Assembly: GCF_003149145.1 (NCBI RefSeq)
Contig: NZ_QGDQ01000024.1
Coordinates: 1 to 64,000 of the forward strand
Source: Quadrisphaera granulorum
GTDB taxonomy: Bacteria; Actinomycetota; Actinomycetes; Actinomycetales; Quadrisphaeraceae
Length of the DNA stretch: 64,000 nt
Reading direction: 5' to 3'
The translations under genes and the position numbers were made by a program. Within the stretch, counting starts at the first letter, position 1. Each line of letters begins with the position of its first letter. The notes below the pieces were generated by a model. It saw only the letters and a list, made by a program, of their open reading frames with translations, was not told the DNA's origin and made no database searches. This document shows positions 1 to 7,685 of this stretch, piece by piece.

Positions 1-157
1 TGATGGGTTCCTTCGCAAGTCCCATCGTTCCAGGTAGATCGACACCCGCTCCTACGTGATCAGCCCCTCACCCGCACCGACGCGGTGGATCGAGGCTCAG
101 CGGACCTCCACGAACGCAGGAGGACGGAAGACGCTCCGGACGAGCGGGCGATCTCCC

Positions 158-163
158 TAGCGT
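158..163 (+). promoter_or_regulatory. Leaderless -10 box of the secreted nidogen-like protein
   Basis: TAGCGT is followed by 7 nt and then ATG at 171. This fits the actinobacterial leaderless pattern (TANNNT about 7 nt before the first base of the start codon). A GTG at 162 is in frame but overlaps this box, so 171 is preferred. Confidence 0.55.
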
Positions 164-170
164 GATCCAC

Positions 171-1430
171 ATGAGTCTCACTCGTGTCGTCTCCGCTGCT
201 GTGAGCGCTGTGACCCTGGCCGTGGGAGCTGTTCTGGTCTCCGGCGCTGCGTCGGCGGCTGGTCCAACCCCTGGGCCGGCCTTCGTCTCGTGCCAGAACA
301 GCACGCCCCTGACCCCGCTGGTCGACGGCGGCCTGCGGTCGGCGAGCATCCCGTTCGACCTGTCCTTCGGTGGCGTCACGCGCCAGGAGCTGTGGGCTAC
401 GGAGGACGGGTACGTGGTGTTCACGCCCCAGCGGATGTGGGGGTCGTCGTATGACCTCACGACAGTGGTCCGGCCCCTGATCGCGCCGTTCTGGGCGGAT
501 GCCACCGAGTACCGGCCCTCCGAACGGGTGTACTCGGGGACGACGACGTTCGAGGGGTACCCGGCGATGTGCCTCAGCTGGCTCTCCACGGCTCCGGCAG
601 TCACCGCACCTTCCGCTGAGCAGCCGAGCAACCGCTACCAGCTCCTCCTCGTGAACCGGAACGACCGTGGGCCGGGCGAGTTCGACATGGTCTTCAACTA
701 CGACCGGATCCAGTGGGACGAGACCGGGTTCTACCGCTTCGAAGCCGGGGCGACGGTCGGCTGGAGCGACGGCCGCACGGGCGTGGAGTTCGCCGGGAGC
801 CGCAAGGACGGCGCCTTCCTCGATTCCGGCCCTCGGGCGCTGACCAAGGGCTGGCAGGCCGGCGACTACGCCCCGGTGCTCGGGCGCTACGTGCTCCCCT
901 ACGGACAGGGGCTGCAGCCGACGGCATCTCCGACGACGGCGCCTCCGACGACGGCGCCTCCGACGACGGCGCCTCCGACGACGGCGCCTCCGACGACGGC
1001 CTCTCCGACGACGGCGCCTCCGAAGAGCGTCGTCGACCTGCGGGTCGGCGTCGGCGGTCCCTACCTGGCCCGACGCGGCGGCTTGGTCGCCTACACCGTC
1101 ACCGTGCTGAACCGCGGCACCACCACGAGCGCCCCCACCGTCGTGGGGGTCCAGCTGACGGGGGTGACCGTCCAGTCGACGACGCCGCCCGGGCTGGCCG
1201 ACGGCTCCGTGAGCGCCGGCCAGGCCTCCGTGACCGGCAGGCGGTGGGCCGTGCCAGCGCTCGCCCCGGGGGCGACGTTCACCACGCCGATCTACGCCAA
1301 CGCCTCCGGCGCCGGTGGCAGGCCCGTCGCTGTCGCCGGTGCGAAGGCCGTCGTCGCACCGAGCGGCCCGGAGCCTGAGCTGACTCTGGTCAACAACGTC
1401 GCGCAGGCGGTCACCGTGGTTTTGCCGTGA
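171..1430 (+). CDS. Secreted nidogen-like (NIDO) domain protein with Thr/Pro repeat linker and DUF11-like C-terminus
   Basis: A secreted protein of 419 residues. Residues 1-30 form a signal peptide with a hydrophobic core ending in ASAAG. Residues of about 50-225 resemble NIDO domains (PFDLSFGG, IAPFWAD, FDMVFNYDRIQW), which occur in bacterial surface and adhesion proteins. Residues 251-284 are a TTAPP-type repeat that looks like an extended wall-spanning linker. The last 130 residues form a beta-rich domain resembling DUF11/CARDB (VVDLRVGVGGPY, YTVTVLNRG). No LPXTG sorting signal or C-terminal membrane helix is seen, so it is probably secreted or loosely wall-bound. The start is set by a leaderless -10 box. 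The 3' end overlaps the convergent TetR-like gene by 20 bp. Secretion and architecture are clear; ligand and role are unknown. Confidence 0.75.
   Translation: MSLTRVVSAAVSAVTLAVGAVLVSGAASAAGPTPGPAFVSCQNSTPLTPLVDGGLRSASIPFDLSFGGVTRQELWATEDGYVVFTPQRMWGSSYDLTTVVRPLIAPFWADATEYRPSERVYSGTTTFEGYPAMCLSWLSTAPAVTAPSAEQPSNRYQLLLVNRNDRGPGEFDMVFNYDRIQWDETGFYRFEAGATVGWSDGRTGVEFAGSRKDGAFLDSGPRALTKGWQAGDYAPVLGRYVLPYGQGLQPTASPTTAPPTTAPPTTAPPTTAPPTTASPTTAPPKSVVDLRVGVGGPYLARRGGLVAYTVTVLNRGTTTSAPTVVGVQLTGVTVQSTTPPGLADGSVSAGQASVTGRRWAVPALAPGATFTTPIYANASGAGGRPVAVAGAKAVVAPSGPEPELTLVNNVAQAVTVVLP
930..1019 (+). repeat. 15-bp tandem repeat, six copies, encoding Thr/Pro linker
   Basis: The unit CCGACGACGGCGCCT occurs six times in a row, with the fifth copy altered to GCCTCT. 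It encodes PTTAPP-type residues between the two extracellular domains. The unit length is a multiple of three, so copy changes keep the frame and would only alter linker length. Confidence 0.9.
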
Positions 1431-3066
1431 CCCTCCCCGACCCGGCGCCGGCGGTGTCGTCTACGCAACCGAGGAAGGCCCACGGTGCGAGGCGGCCCAA
1501 GAGCGACTCGCCGGTGCGCCTGTCGAACCAGCCCTGTTCGCCGGTCGCCAGGATGCGCAGGACCACCCCTTCGCTGATGGCGACGAGCAGCTCGGCCTGG
1601 TCCTCGGGCGTGATCGGTGCCCGCAGCGACAGGCCGAACGTCGAGAGCACTGCGCGGTTGAGGTCACCCCAGACGTCTCGCTGCGCGGTCCGGGCCGCGA
1701 CGAGCGCGGCGTGGAGCCGGGGCCGCCCCTGTGTGAGCACCGAGCCGAGGAGGCGAGCCTTGGCCGACGGCCTGTCGAGGACCCAGGCCAGCTCGGCCGC
1801 CGTCACGGCGTGCGCGAAGGCCGAGAAGTCACCCGGTGCGCCCTCCGTGACCTGCGCGCCGAGGGTGAAGCCGGCGTCGTACATCCCTCCGTGAGCCGAG
1901 ACGGAGTACGACAGCACGTCCTCGACGAGACCCTCGTGCCGCGGCCAGCGGTCCTTTACCTGCGCGGCGGTGACGGACCCCCGGCCGTCGGCGGTGGTTG
2001 CCGCGGCCACCTGGGGGAAGGAGAGCGCCTCGAAGAGGCGGGGTGAGGTGGCCCCGGTGAGGTCCTCGGCGAGGACCGCGGTCGCTCCGGCCAGCAGCTG
2101 CTCGGTCAGGGCGTCCTCGGCGAGGACCCGTCGCCCGCGCTCGGTGCGTCGGGTGCCCGTCACGGGGTCGGTGAGGCGCGCCAGCACCTGAGGAGCGGCC
2201 GGGGGCGCCGCCGTGCTCGCTGGGCCGTCGGCAGGGGCCGGCCCGCGGGGCGGCTCGCCTGGTTCGAGTGCGGCGTGGGCCAGCACGTCGAGCCCACGCT
2301 GCAGGCGGTGGGCGCAGCGCCGCGCCACCGCCGGGTCGTCACCCCCCTCCAGTGCCACGAGGTGCACTCCGTCGAGGAGGGCGGACAGGCCACGCGCGAG
2401 GTCGGCGAGGTGCACGCCCGCGCGGGGACGTAGGCCACGCGCCCGCAGCGCGCACGAGAGCACGGAGGACCACGCGTCGTCGGCTGCTGCGCGGCCCTCC
2501 CGCGCCACGGCCTGCAGCCTCGGGTCACCGCTGGCCAGCACCACGGCCACCACGTGAAGCCGGTGCAGCAGGGGATCACGGGGGAGGTGGAGGCCCAGCT
2601 CGACCCACTGCTCGCCCAGGGGCCGCGACGCGTCTGCCGCAGCGTCCGCCAGCGCCTGTCGTTGGGTCCGCTCGAGGTGCCCTCCCCACAGGGACCTCAC
2701 GAGCAGGTGGGCTACGAGGTCCTGGGCCAGGTCGCCCTGGCGCGGCCAGCGGTCGCGCACGTGCGCTGGGGTGGCCCGCAGGGGCCCGAGCCGGGTCGCG
2801 GCGTCGGCCACAGCCTGCGCGGAGAGCTGGTCGAGCATGCGGCAGCGGTTCCCGCCCTGGGCCGTTGCCCTGTCGGTCACCGCGAGGGGGGCGCCGACCT
2901 CGGCGGCCAGCAGCTGCAGCGCACCCTCGACGATTCGACGCGTCGTGGGGTCGGAGGCCAGCGCCCTACGCCCCTGTGCCGTCCGCCGGTTGCTCGTGGC
3001 CCGTCCAGCCAGGTGGCGCAGCACCGTGGCGTCCAGTGGTGCGTCGACAGCACTCTCCCCGCCCAC
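1411..3066 (-). CDS. Tandem-duplicated TetR-like regulatory protein
   Basis: 551 residues built as two similar halves of about 230 residues joined by a Pro/Ala linker (around residues 265-295). Both halves carry the same block order: RRTAQGRRALA versus RRTERGRRVLA, then HVRDRWPRQGDLAQDL versus QVKDRWPRHEGLVEDVL. The second block resembles helices 3-4 of a TetR DNA-binding domain. The rest of each half is helical like a TetR ligand domain. A normal TetR protein has one such unit in about 200 residues, so this looks like a fused pseudo-dimer. The GTG start lies 18 bp after the flavin reductase gene and may be co-transcribed with the monooxygenase pair, which it could regulate (inference). The fold assignment is by pattern only. 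Confidence 0.65.
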   Translation of the reverse strand: MGGESAVDAPLDATVLRHLAGRATSNRRTAQGRRALASDPTTRRIVEGALQLLAAEVGAPLAVTDRATAQGGNRCRMLDQLSAQAVADAATRLGPLRATPAHVRDRWPRQGDLAQDLVAHLLVRSLWGGHLERTQRQALADAAADASRPLGEQWVELGLHLPRDPLLHRLHVVAVVLASGDPRLQAVAREGRAAADDAWSSVLSCALRARGLRPRAGVHLADLARGLSALLDGVHLVALEGGDDPAVARRCAHRLQRGLDVLAHAALEPGEPPRGPAPADGPASTAAPPAAPQVLARLTDPVTGTRRTERGRRVLAEDALTEQLLAGATAVLAEDLTGATSPRLFEALSFPQVAAATTADGRGSVTAAQVKDRWPRHEGLVEDVLSYSVSAHGGMYDAGFTLGAQVTEGAPGDFSAFAHAVTAAELAWVLDRPSAKARLLGSVLTQGRPRLHAALVAARTAQRDVWGDLNRAVLSTFGLSLRAPITPEDQAELLVAISEGVVLRILATGEQGWFDRRTGESLLGRLAPWAFLGCVDDTAGAGSGRVTAKPR

Positions 3067-3084
3067 CCGACCATGATCCCGCTC

Positions 3085-3636
3085 TCAGCGGCTCCGTGCC
3101 GGCAGCGTCGTGAAGCCGCTGGCGTGGAACACGAGCGGACCCGGCTCCAGCACGCGGTGAGCGTGCACGCGCAGCAGCACCACCACGTGGTCACCGCCCG
3201 GCAGCTCCTCCTCGACGGAGCACTCGAGCCACGCGGCGGCGCCGTCGACGAAGACCGCTCCGCCGTCGCCGTCCACCAGCGACAGGCCGGCGAACCTGTC
3301 GGCGGTGCGGGAGGCCAGCTGACGCGCGGTGGTGTCGTGCGCCTCGCCGAGCACGGAGATGCCCAGGCGGCCGCCCGCTCCCGCCTCGCGCAGCTTCGGC
3401 CAGGTCGACGACGCCCTGTCGACGCAGACGAGCACGAGCGGTGGGTCGAGCGAGACGGACGTGAACGAACTCATCGCCATCCCGATCGGGGTGCCACCGA
3501 TGCGCGCGCAGGCCGACACCACCCCGCTGGGGAAGCGCCCGAACGCGTCGCGGAGCGCGCGGTGCGCTGAGGCGGCATCGGGGGCGTCGTCGACGTCGGT
3601 CAGACCCGCGTCCGTTCCGGTCACCGGGGTGCTCAC
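3085..3636 (-). CDS. Flavin reductase-like FMN-binding protein
   Basis: 183 residues, normal for the HpaC/NtaB-type flavin reductase family. Family features include FGRFPSGVV near residue 33, GIPIGM-like GGTPIGMAMSSFTSVSLDPP for flavin binding, and a GDHVVVLLRV segment near the end. Such enzymes reduce FMN with NAD(P)H and pass it to a partner monooxygenase. The partner is next door: the GTG start overlaps the stop of the upstream NtaA-like monooxygenase gene by four bases (GTGA), which implies coupled translation. Together they form a two-component FMN monooxygenase. The flavin reductase call is firm; the final substrate of the pair is not known. Confidence 0.85.
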   Translation of the reverse strand: MSTPVTGTDAGLTDVDDAPDAASAHRALRDAFGRFPSGVVSACARIGGTPIGMAMSSFTSVSLDPPLVLVCVDRASSTWPKLREAGAGGRLGISVLGEAHDTTARQLASRTADRFAGLSLVDGDGGAVFVDGAAAWLECSVEEELPGGDHVVVLLRVHAHRVLEPGPLVFHASGFTTLPARSR

Positions 3637-5042
3637 GCGGTCGCCCAGGTGCGCGCCGCGGCACCGGGGTGGTCGGCGGGCAGGTGGCGGCGGCCTGCGC
3701 CGAACATGCGCTCGCGCAGGGTCTGCTCGGTGTACTCGGTGGGGAACCTGCCGGCGGCGCGCAGGCGCGGCACCACGTGCTCGGCGACGTCGTCCACCGA
3801 CCCGGGCTGCACGAACGGCTCCAGGAGGAAGCCGTCGACCCCGGTGGAGTCGACGAGGTCGAGCACCTGCTCGACGACGTCGTCGGGGGAGCCGACGGCC
3901 ACGAGGCCGCGAGAACCGCGAGTGCGGTGAGCTTCGATCACGTCACCCACCGTAGGACCGGGCCCATCACCGGCCTGCCGCAGATGCCTTTCGATCTGGC
4001 TCTGGCCCATCTCGGTGCGGATGCCCGCGAACGGCGCATCCGGGTCGTACGCGCCGAGGTCGATGCCGGTGAACAGCGCGTAGCTGGCGATGGCGGTCTC
4101 GCGGGTGTTCAGCGCCAGGTACTCGGCATAGCGGCGCTGCGCCTGTTCGCGGGTGGGGGCGACGACGACGGACAGCCCCACCATCGTCTTCACCGAACCC
4201 GGCGCCCGTCCGGCCTCGACGGCGAGCCGGTCCAGCGTCGCCACGTGCTCGGCGAGCTTGGCCTTGGTCGACCCCTGGAGGAAGACGCACTCCGCGTGCC
4301 GTGAGCCCACGCCCAGCCCCGCCTTCGACGTGCCGGCCTGGAACAGCACGGGCGTGCGCTGGGGCGAGGGTGCGGTGTTGCTGTACCCGTCGACGGAGAA
4401 GTACCGGCCGGTCCGGGTCACGCGGTGGACCTTGGCCGGGTCGGCGTAGGTGCGGCTGGCCTTGTCGGCCAGCACGGCATCGTCCTCCCAGGAGCCTTCG
4501 AGGATGGCGTAGGTGGTGAGCAGATGGTCCTCGGCCATGGCGTACCGCTCGTCGTGGGGGACCATCGGCCGACCGAAGTTGGCCGAGGCGCTCTCCGCGA
4601 AGCTCGACGTCACGACGTTCCAGCCGATGCGACCGCGGGTGAGGTGGTCGAGGGTGGAGAAGCGGCGTGCGTTGGCGAACGGCGGTTCGAACATCGTCGA
4701 GGCCGTCACCACGAAGCCCAGCTGCTGCGCCGCCTGCGCCATCGCCGGGACGAGGAGCATCGGGTCGAGGCGGGGGAGCTCCATCGCCTCGCGGGCGTTG
4801 ACGTCGGGGCGGACCCCGCCGATCTCACCGTGGCCGTAGCTGTCCGCCAGGAAGCAGAAGTCGAAGGTGGCGTCCTGCAGGCGCTGGGCGGTCTCCACCC
4901 AGTACGACAGGTCGGCGTACCGGTGGGTCTGGTTGTGGGGGTGCGTCCACGTCGTCATCCCACCGACGTTGAGGACGGGCGTCTCGAACAGGCCGAGCTT
5001 GATGTGCTTGCTGGGGGCAGGACGCGTGGGGGCAGAGGACAT
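3633..5042 (-). CDS. NtaA/SnaA/DszA-family FMN-dependent monooxygenase
   Basis: 469 residues with a luciferase-like TIM-barrel fold, typical in length for the NtaA/SnaA/DszA group. Visible family features are KLGLFETPVLNVGGMTTWTH at the N-terminus, FCFLADSYG, a central TRGRIGWNVVTSSF segment and PVLFQAGTSKAG. Members use FMNH2 from a separate reductase to oxidise nitrilotriacetate, dibenzothiophene sulfone, dimethyl sulfide and similar compounds; the reductase gene follows directly. ATG at 5042 is preceded by AGGAG at about 8 nt. A candidate leader peptide lies upstream, which would fit control by sulfur supply (inference). The exact substrate cannot be told from sequence. Confidence 0.88.
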   Translation of the reverse strand: MSSAPTRPAPSKHIKLGLFETPVLNVGGMTTWTHPHNQTHRYADLSYWVETAQRLQDATFDFCFLADSYGHGEIGGVRPDVNAREAMELPRLDPMLLVPAMAQAAQQLGFVVTASTMFEPPFANARRFSTLDHLTRGRIGWNVVTSSFAESASANFGRPMVPHDERYAMAEDHLLTTYAILEGSWEDDAVLADKASRTYADPAKVHRVTRTGRYFSVDGYSNTAPSPQRTPVLFQAGTSKAGLGVGSRHAECVFLQGSTKAKLAEHVATLDRLAVEAGRAPGSVKTMVGLSVVVAPTREQAQRRYAEYLALNTRETAIASYALFTGIDLGAYDPDAPFAGIRTEMGQSQIERHLRQAGDGPGPTVGDVIEAHRTRGSRGLVAVGSPDDVVEQVLDLVDSTGVDGFLLEPFVQPGSVDDVAEHVVPRLRAAGRFPTEYTEQTLRERMFGAGRRHLPADHPGAAARTWATA

Positions 5043-5108
5043 GGCGGTGCTCCTGAGCTGGGGTGACGGGGTGGCTGCTGGCCGGGTGGGGGGCGGGAGC
5101 AGCCGGGC

Positions 5109-5210
5109 TCAGGGGCGAAGGTCGCCGCGGGTGGTGTCCTCGGCGTACAGGGGCATCTTGCGCGTCGTCGCGAGGCACGCGGGGTGCACGTGCGCGCGAC
5201 GGGGGATCAC
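5109..5210 (-). CDS. Candidate leader peptide (33 aa) upstream of the FMN monooxygenase operon
   Basis: A short GTG-initiated frame, too small for routine gene calling, with residues MIPRRAHVHPAC at its start and one cysteine at position 12. It starts exactly 7 nt after TAGCGT, so it would be the first codon of a leaderless mRNA. It ends 66 nt before the monooxygenase start. Actinobacteria carry short leader peptides with an RRxHV...C pattern ahead of sulfur and cysteine metabolism genes; this frame resembles that pattern, and the downstream enzyme family is often used in sulfur scavenging. Expression and function are inferred. The frame could be chance, but its coincidence with a leaderless promoter argues otherwise. 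Confidence 0.45.
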   Translation of the reverse strand: MIPRRAHVHPACLATTRKMPLYAEDTTRGDLRP

Positions 5211-5217
5211 CCGGGGG

Positions 5218-5223
5218 ACGCTA
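5218..5223 (-). promoter_or_regulatory. -10 box for leader peptide and monooxygenase operon
   Basis: Read on the minus strand this is TAGCGT, followed by 7 nt and GTG at 5210. It is the only good -10 candidate between the MarR and monooxygenase genes. Confidence 0.5.
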
Positions 5224-5243
5224 GGTGCGGCCCCGTATGCGCG

Positions 5244-5792
5244 TCAACGGGGTCGGGCCACATCGGACGGCGCGTCCGCCGGCTGCTCGTGGTGGGCGAG
5301 CCAGGTGCGCAGAATCCGCTCGAGCGCGGCCGCGTCGTCGTCGTCCAGCTGGCCCACGAGCCGGTGCTCGTTGGCGACGTGAGTGGTGAACGCCTCGTCG
5401 ATGAGCCGCCGTCCGGCCCCCGTCAGCGCCACCACGCGGCTGCGCCCGTCGGTCTCGCTGACGCGCCGAACCACGAGACCAGCGCGTTCGAGCCGGTCCA
5501 GGCGCTTGGTGGTGCCGCCCGTGGTGACCATCGTGGCGGTGGCGAGGTCGCCGGCCGTGAGCTCGGTGGCCGTGCGCCGCAGGGTGGCGAGGACGTCGAA
5601 GTCGCCCTCGGACAGTCCATAGGCCTCGTAGACGACCTCCAGCTCGCGGGTGAGTGCCGCGGCCAGCCGGTGGAGGCGTCCGATGAGCCCGAGCGGGGAG
5701 ACGTCGAGGTCGGGGCGCTCGATGCGCCACTGCTCCTGGATGCGCGCCACCCGGTCCGTCATGCCCTGGACTCTATCTTCCTGGTAAGGCAT
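5244..5792 (-). CDS. MarR-family transcriptional regulator
   Basis: 182 residues with a winged helix-turn-helix. LSEGDFDVLATLRR leads into the recognition region (MVTTGGTTKRLDRLERAGLV), followed by a wing with SETDGRSRVVALT and a C-terminal helix for dimerisation. It is divergent from an EamA transporter gene only 10 bp away. The shared control region holds inverted repeats, so it probably represses itself and the transporter (inference from layout). The start chosen is ATG 5792, with GGAAG 5 nt upstream. An ATG at 5762 (172 residues) is the other option and gives a more usual MarR N-terminus. The ligand is unknown. Confidence 0.85.
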   Translation of the reverse strand: MPYQEDRVQGMTDRVARIQEQWRIERPDLDVSPLGLIGRLHRLAAALTRELEVVYEAYGLSEGDFDVLATLRRTATELTAGDLATATMVTTGGTTKRLDRLERAGLVVRRVSETDGRSRVVALTGAGRRLIDEAFTTHVANEHRLVGQLDDDDAAALERILRTWLAHHEQPADAPSDVARPR

Positions 5793-5812
5793 CCTGTCTT
5801 CCGTGGAAGATA
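5774..5812. promoter_or_regulatory. Divergent MarR/EamA promoter region with candidate MarR operator
   Basis: TATCTT occurs as a -10 candidate on the plus strand (5774-5779) and, inverted, on the minus strand (5807-5812). Between them lies the perfect inverted repeat TCTTCC-GT-GGAAGA at 5797-5810. A weaker repeat (CTTCC...GGTAAG) lies at 5777-5788. A MarR dimer bound here would block both promoters. Confidence 0.5.
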
Positions 5813-6831
5813 AATGGCGCTGGGTCGCCGTCACCGCTGTCGCCCCCATTTCCTGGGGCACCGCCTACTGGGTGACCGGCCACGCGCTGCCCGCCCACGA
5901 GCCCCTGTGGGGAGGCGTGCTCCGAGCCCTGCCTGCCGGCCTCGTGCTGCTCGCCCTGCCCCTGCACGGCTCCGCGAGTGCAGGGCGGGGCCGCAGGGTG
6001 CACGGCGTCTGGTGGTGGCGCGCCGCGGTGCTCGGCACCCTCGTCAACGGCGCGTTCTTCTCCCTCGTCTACGCCAGCGCCCAGCTGCTGCCCTCGTCCG
6101 TGGCCGCCACCGTGACAGGCCTCAGCCCGCTCGTCGTGCTCGTCCTCGCGTGGGCCTTGCTCGCCCAGCGACCACGCCTGGCGACGACGGCGTCCGCACT
6201 GATCGGGCTGGTCGGCGTCGTCCTGCTGGTCGGTGCCGCCGCCTCCGGGCTGGACCCGCTCGGCGTGCTCGCCGCCGTGGCCGCAGTGGTCGTCTTCGCC
6301 GTCGGCACCGTGCTGTCCCAGCGCTGGACCCGCAGCGCCGCGGCTGCCGGTGAAGCCGTGCCGCCCGCGCTGACCATGACGGCCTGGCAGCTCACCCTCA
6401 GCGGGCTCCTGCTCGCGCCGGTGGCCGCCGCCGTCGAGGGCGCACCGCCCTCCCTCGACGGCGCGGGCCTGCTGGCCCTGGCCTACGTCTCCCTCGTGGC
6501 CACCGCGCTGGCCTTCACCGCCTGGTTCGCCGGCCTCGCGCGGCTCGACGCGAGCGCCGTCGCCGTCGTCGGGCTCCTCAACCCGGTGGCCGGCGTGGCG
6601 CTGGGCACCCTGCTCGCGGGCGAGCACCTCAGCGCCCTCCAGTGGGTGGGGCTGCTGCTCGTGCTGGGCGGCGTGGCGCTGGGACAGGCCCGCCGTAGGG
6701 TCGTCGGTCGTGAGCCAGCGACCGGACCTGAGGATCTTCACCGAGCCCCAGCAGGGGGCCACGTACTCCCAGCTGCTGGCCATGGCCCGGCGGACCGAGG
6801 AGACGGGGTTCAGCGCCTTCTTCCGCTCTGA
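5803..6831 (+). CDS. EamA/DMT-superfamily transporter
   Basis: A membrane protein with about ten hydrophobic segments arranged as two EamA repeats (APISWGTAYWVTGH near the start; LARLDASAVAVVGLLNPVAG in the second repeat). Members export metabolites or drugs across the cytoplasmic membrane. GTG 5803 lies inside the MarR operator region, so expression is probably controlled by the divergent MarR protein. The last helix ends around residue 300; the frame then runs on for about 42 non-hydrophobic residues, overlapping the next gene by 122 bp. That tail is probably a chance extension past the ancestral stop. Substrate unknown. Confidence 0.85.
   Translation: MEDKWRWVAVTAVAPISWGTAYWVTGHALPAHEPLWGGVLRALPAGLVLLALPLHGSASAGRGRRVHGVWWWRAAVLGTLVNGAFFSLVYASAQLLPSSVAATVTGLSPLVVLVLAWALLAQRPRLATTASALIGLVGVVLLVGAAASGLDPLGVLAAVAAVVVFAVGTVLSQRWTRSAAAAGEAVPPALTMTAWQLTLSGLLLAPVAAAVEGAPPSLDGAGLLALAYVSLVATALAFTAWFAGLARLDASAVAVVGLLNPVAGVALGTLLAGEHLSALQWVGLLLVLGGVALGQARRRVVGREPATGPEDLHRAPAGGHVLPAAGHGPADRGDGVQRLLPL
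6696..6701 (+). promoter_or_regulatory. -10 box of the F420-type oxidoreductase gene
   Basis: TAGGGT, 8 nt before GTG 6710, lies within the 3' end of the transporter gene. It suggests the oxidoreductase has its own leaderless transcript. Confidence 0.4.
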
Positions 6832-7654
6832 CCACTACCTCGCGATGGTGGACGATCCCGCGAACGCCCTGCCCGGCTCGACCGATGCGTGGACCACCCT
6901 CGCTGGCCTCGCCCGTGAGACGAGCAGGGTGCGCCTGGGCACGTTGGTGTCCTCCGCAACGTTCCGCCATCCCGGCGTGCTCGCGGTGCAGGTCGCGCAA
7001 GTCGACGAGATGTCCGGCGGCCGCGTGGAGCTGGGTCTGGGCGCGGGGTGGTTCGAGGCCGAGCACGCCGCCTACGCCATCCCGTTCCCCCCTCTCAAGG
7101 AGCGGTTCGACAGGCTGGCTGAGCAGCTGGAGCTCATCACCGGGATGTGGTCCACGCCGGCGGGCAGCACGTACGACTTCTCCGGTCAGCACTACACCGT
7201 GACGGACAGCCCGGCGCTGCCCAAGCCGGTGCAGCAGCCGCTGCCCGTGGTGGTCGGCGGTGCGGGCAAGAAGCGCACCCCGGAGCTCGCCGCCCGCTAT
7301 GCGGCGGACTTCAACGCGGGCTTCTGCACCCCCGAGGACGCCGGCCAGCGCTTCGCCCGGGTGCGCGCCGCGTGCGAGGCGATCGGGCGCGACCCGGGCA
7401 CCATCGAGCTGTCGGTGGCGCACCTGCTCGTCCTCGGGAAGGACGACGACGAGGTGGCGCGCCGCGCCCGTGCCGTCGGCCGTGACCCCGAGCAGATCCG
7501 GGAGCAGGGGTTCTGCGGCACGCCGGGCGAGGTGGTCGAGCTGCTGGGGCGCTACCGCGAGGCGGGCGCGACCCGGTTCTACCTGCAGGTGCTCGACCTG
7601 GCCGACCTCGACCACCTCGACGCGTTCGCGTCCCTGGTGACCCCGCAGCTGTAG
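6710..7654 (+). CDS. LLM-class F420-dependent oxidoreductase
   Basis: 314 residues of the luciferase-like fold. The N-terminus LRIFTEPQQGATYSQLLA and the motif FFRSDHYLAM match the actinobacterial F420-dependent subgroup. GRVELGLGAGWFEAEHAAY and PLPVVVGGAGKKRTPELAA are the usual barrel-strand motifs. Such enzymes use reduced deazaflavin F420 for hydride transfer to varied substrates. GTG 6710 is the natural family start, although it lies inside the preceding transporter frame. The cofactor is inferred from family resemblance; the substrate is unknown. Confidence 0.88.
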   Translation: MSQRPDLRIFTEPQQGATYSQLLAMARRTEETGFSAFFRSDHYLAMVDDPANALPGSTDAWTTLAGLARETSRVRLGTLVSSATFRHPGVLAVQVAQVDEMSGGRVELGLGAGWFEAEHAAYAIPFPPLKERFDRLAEQLELITGMWSTPAGSTYDFSGQHYTVTDSPALPKPVQQPLPVVVGGAGKKRTPELAARYAADFNAGFCTPEDAGQRFARVRAACEAIGRDPGTIELSVAHLLVLGKDDDEVARRARAVGRDPEQIREQGFCGTPGEVVELLGRYREAGATRFYLQVLDLADLDHLDAFASLVTPQL

Positions 7655-7685
7655 CCCCCTCCCGTCGCGGCGGAGGCGGAGGCGG

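Noticed and set aside
1-157. Short inverted repeat GATGGG...CCCATC near the left edge and an AGGAGG at about 119-124
   Set aside because: The repeat is only 6 bp with a 14-base loop, and the AGGAGG is too far from the start at 171 to act as its ribosome site. Nothing further is supported in this stretch.
930-1019. Six short tandem repeats considered as a CRISPR array
   Set aside because: Units are contiguous with no spacers and lie inside a coding frame as a Thr/Pro linker.
2240-2290. GGTTCGAGTGC resembling a tRNA T-loop
   Set aside because: It lies inside the TetR-like coding region and no acceptor or anticodon stem can be drawn around it.
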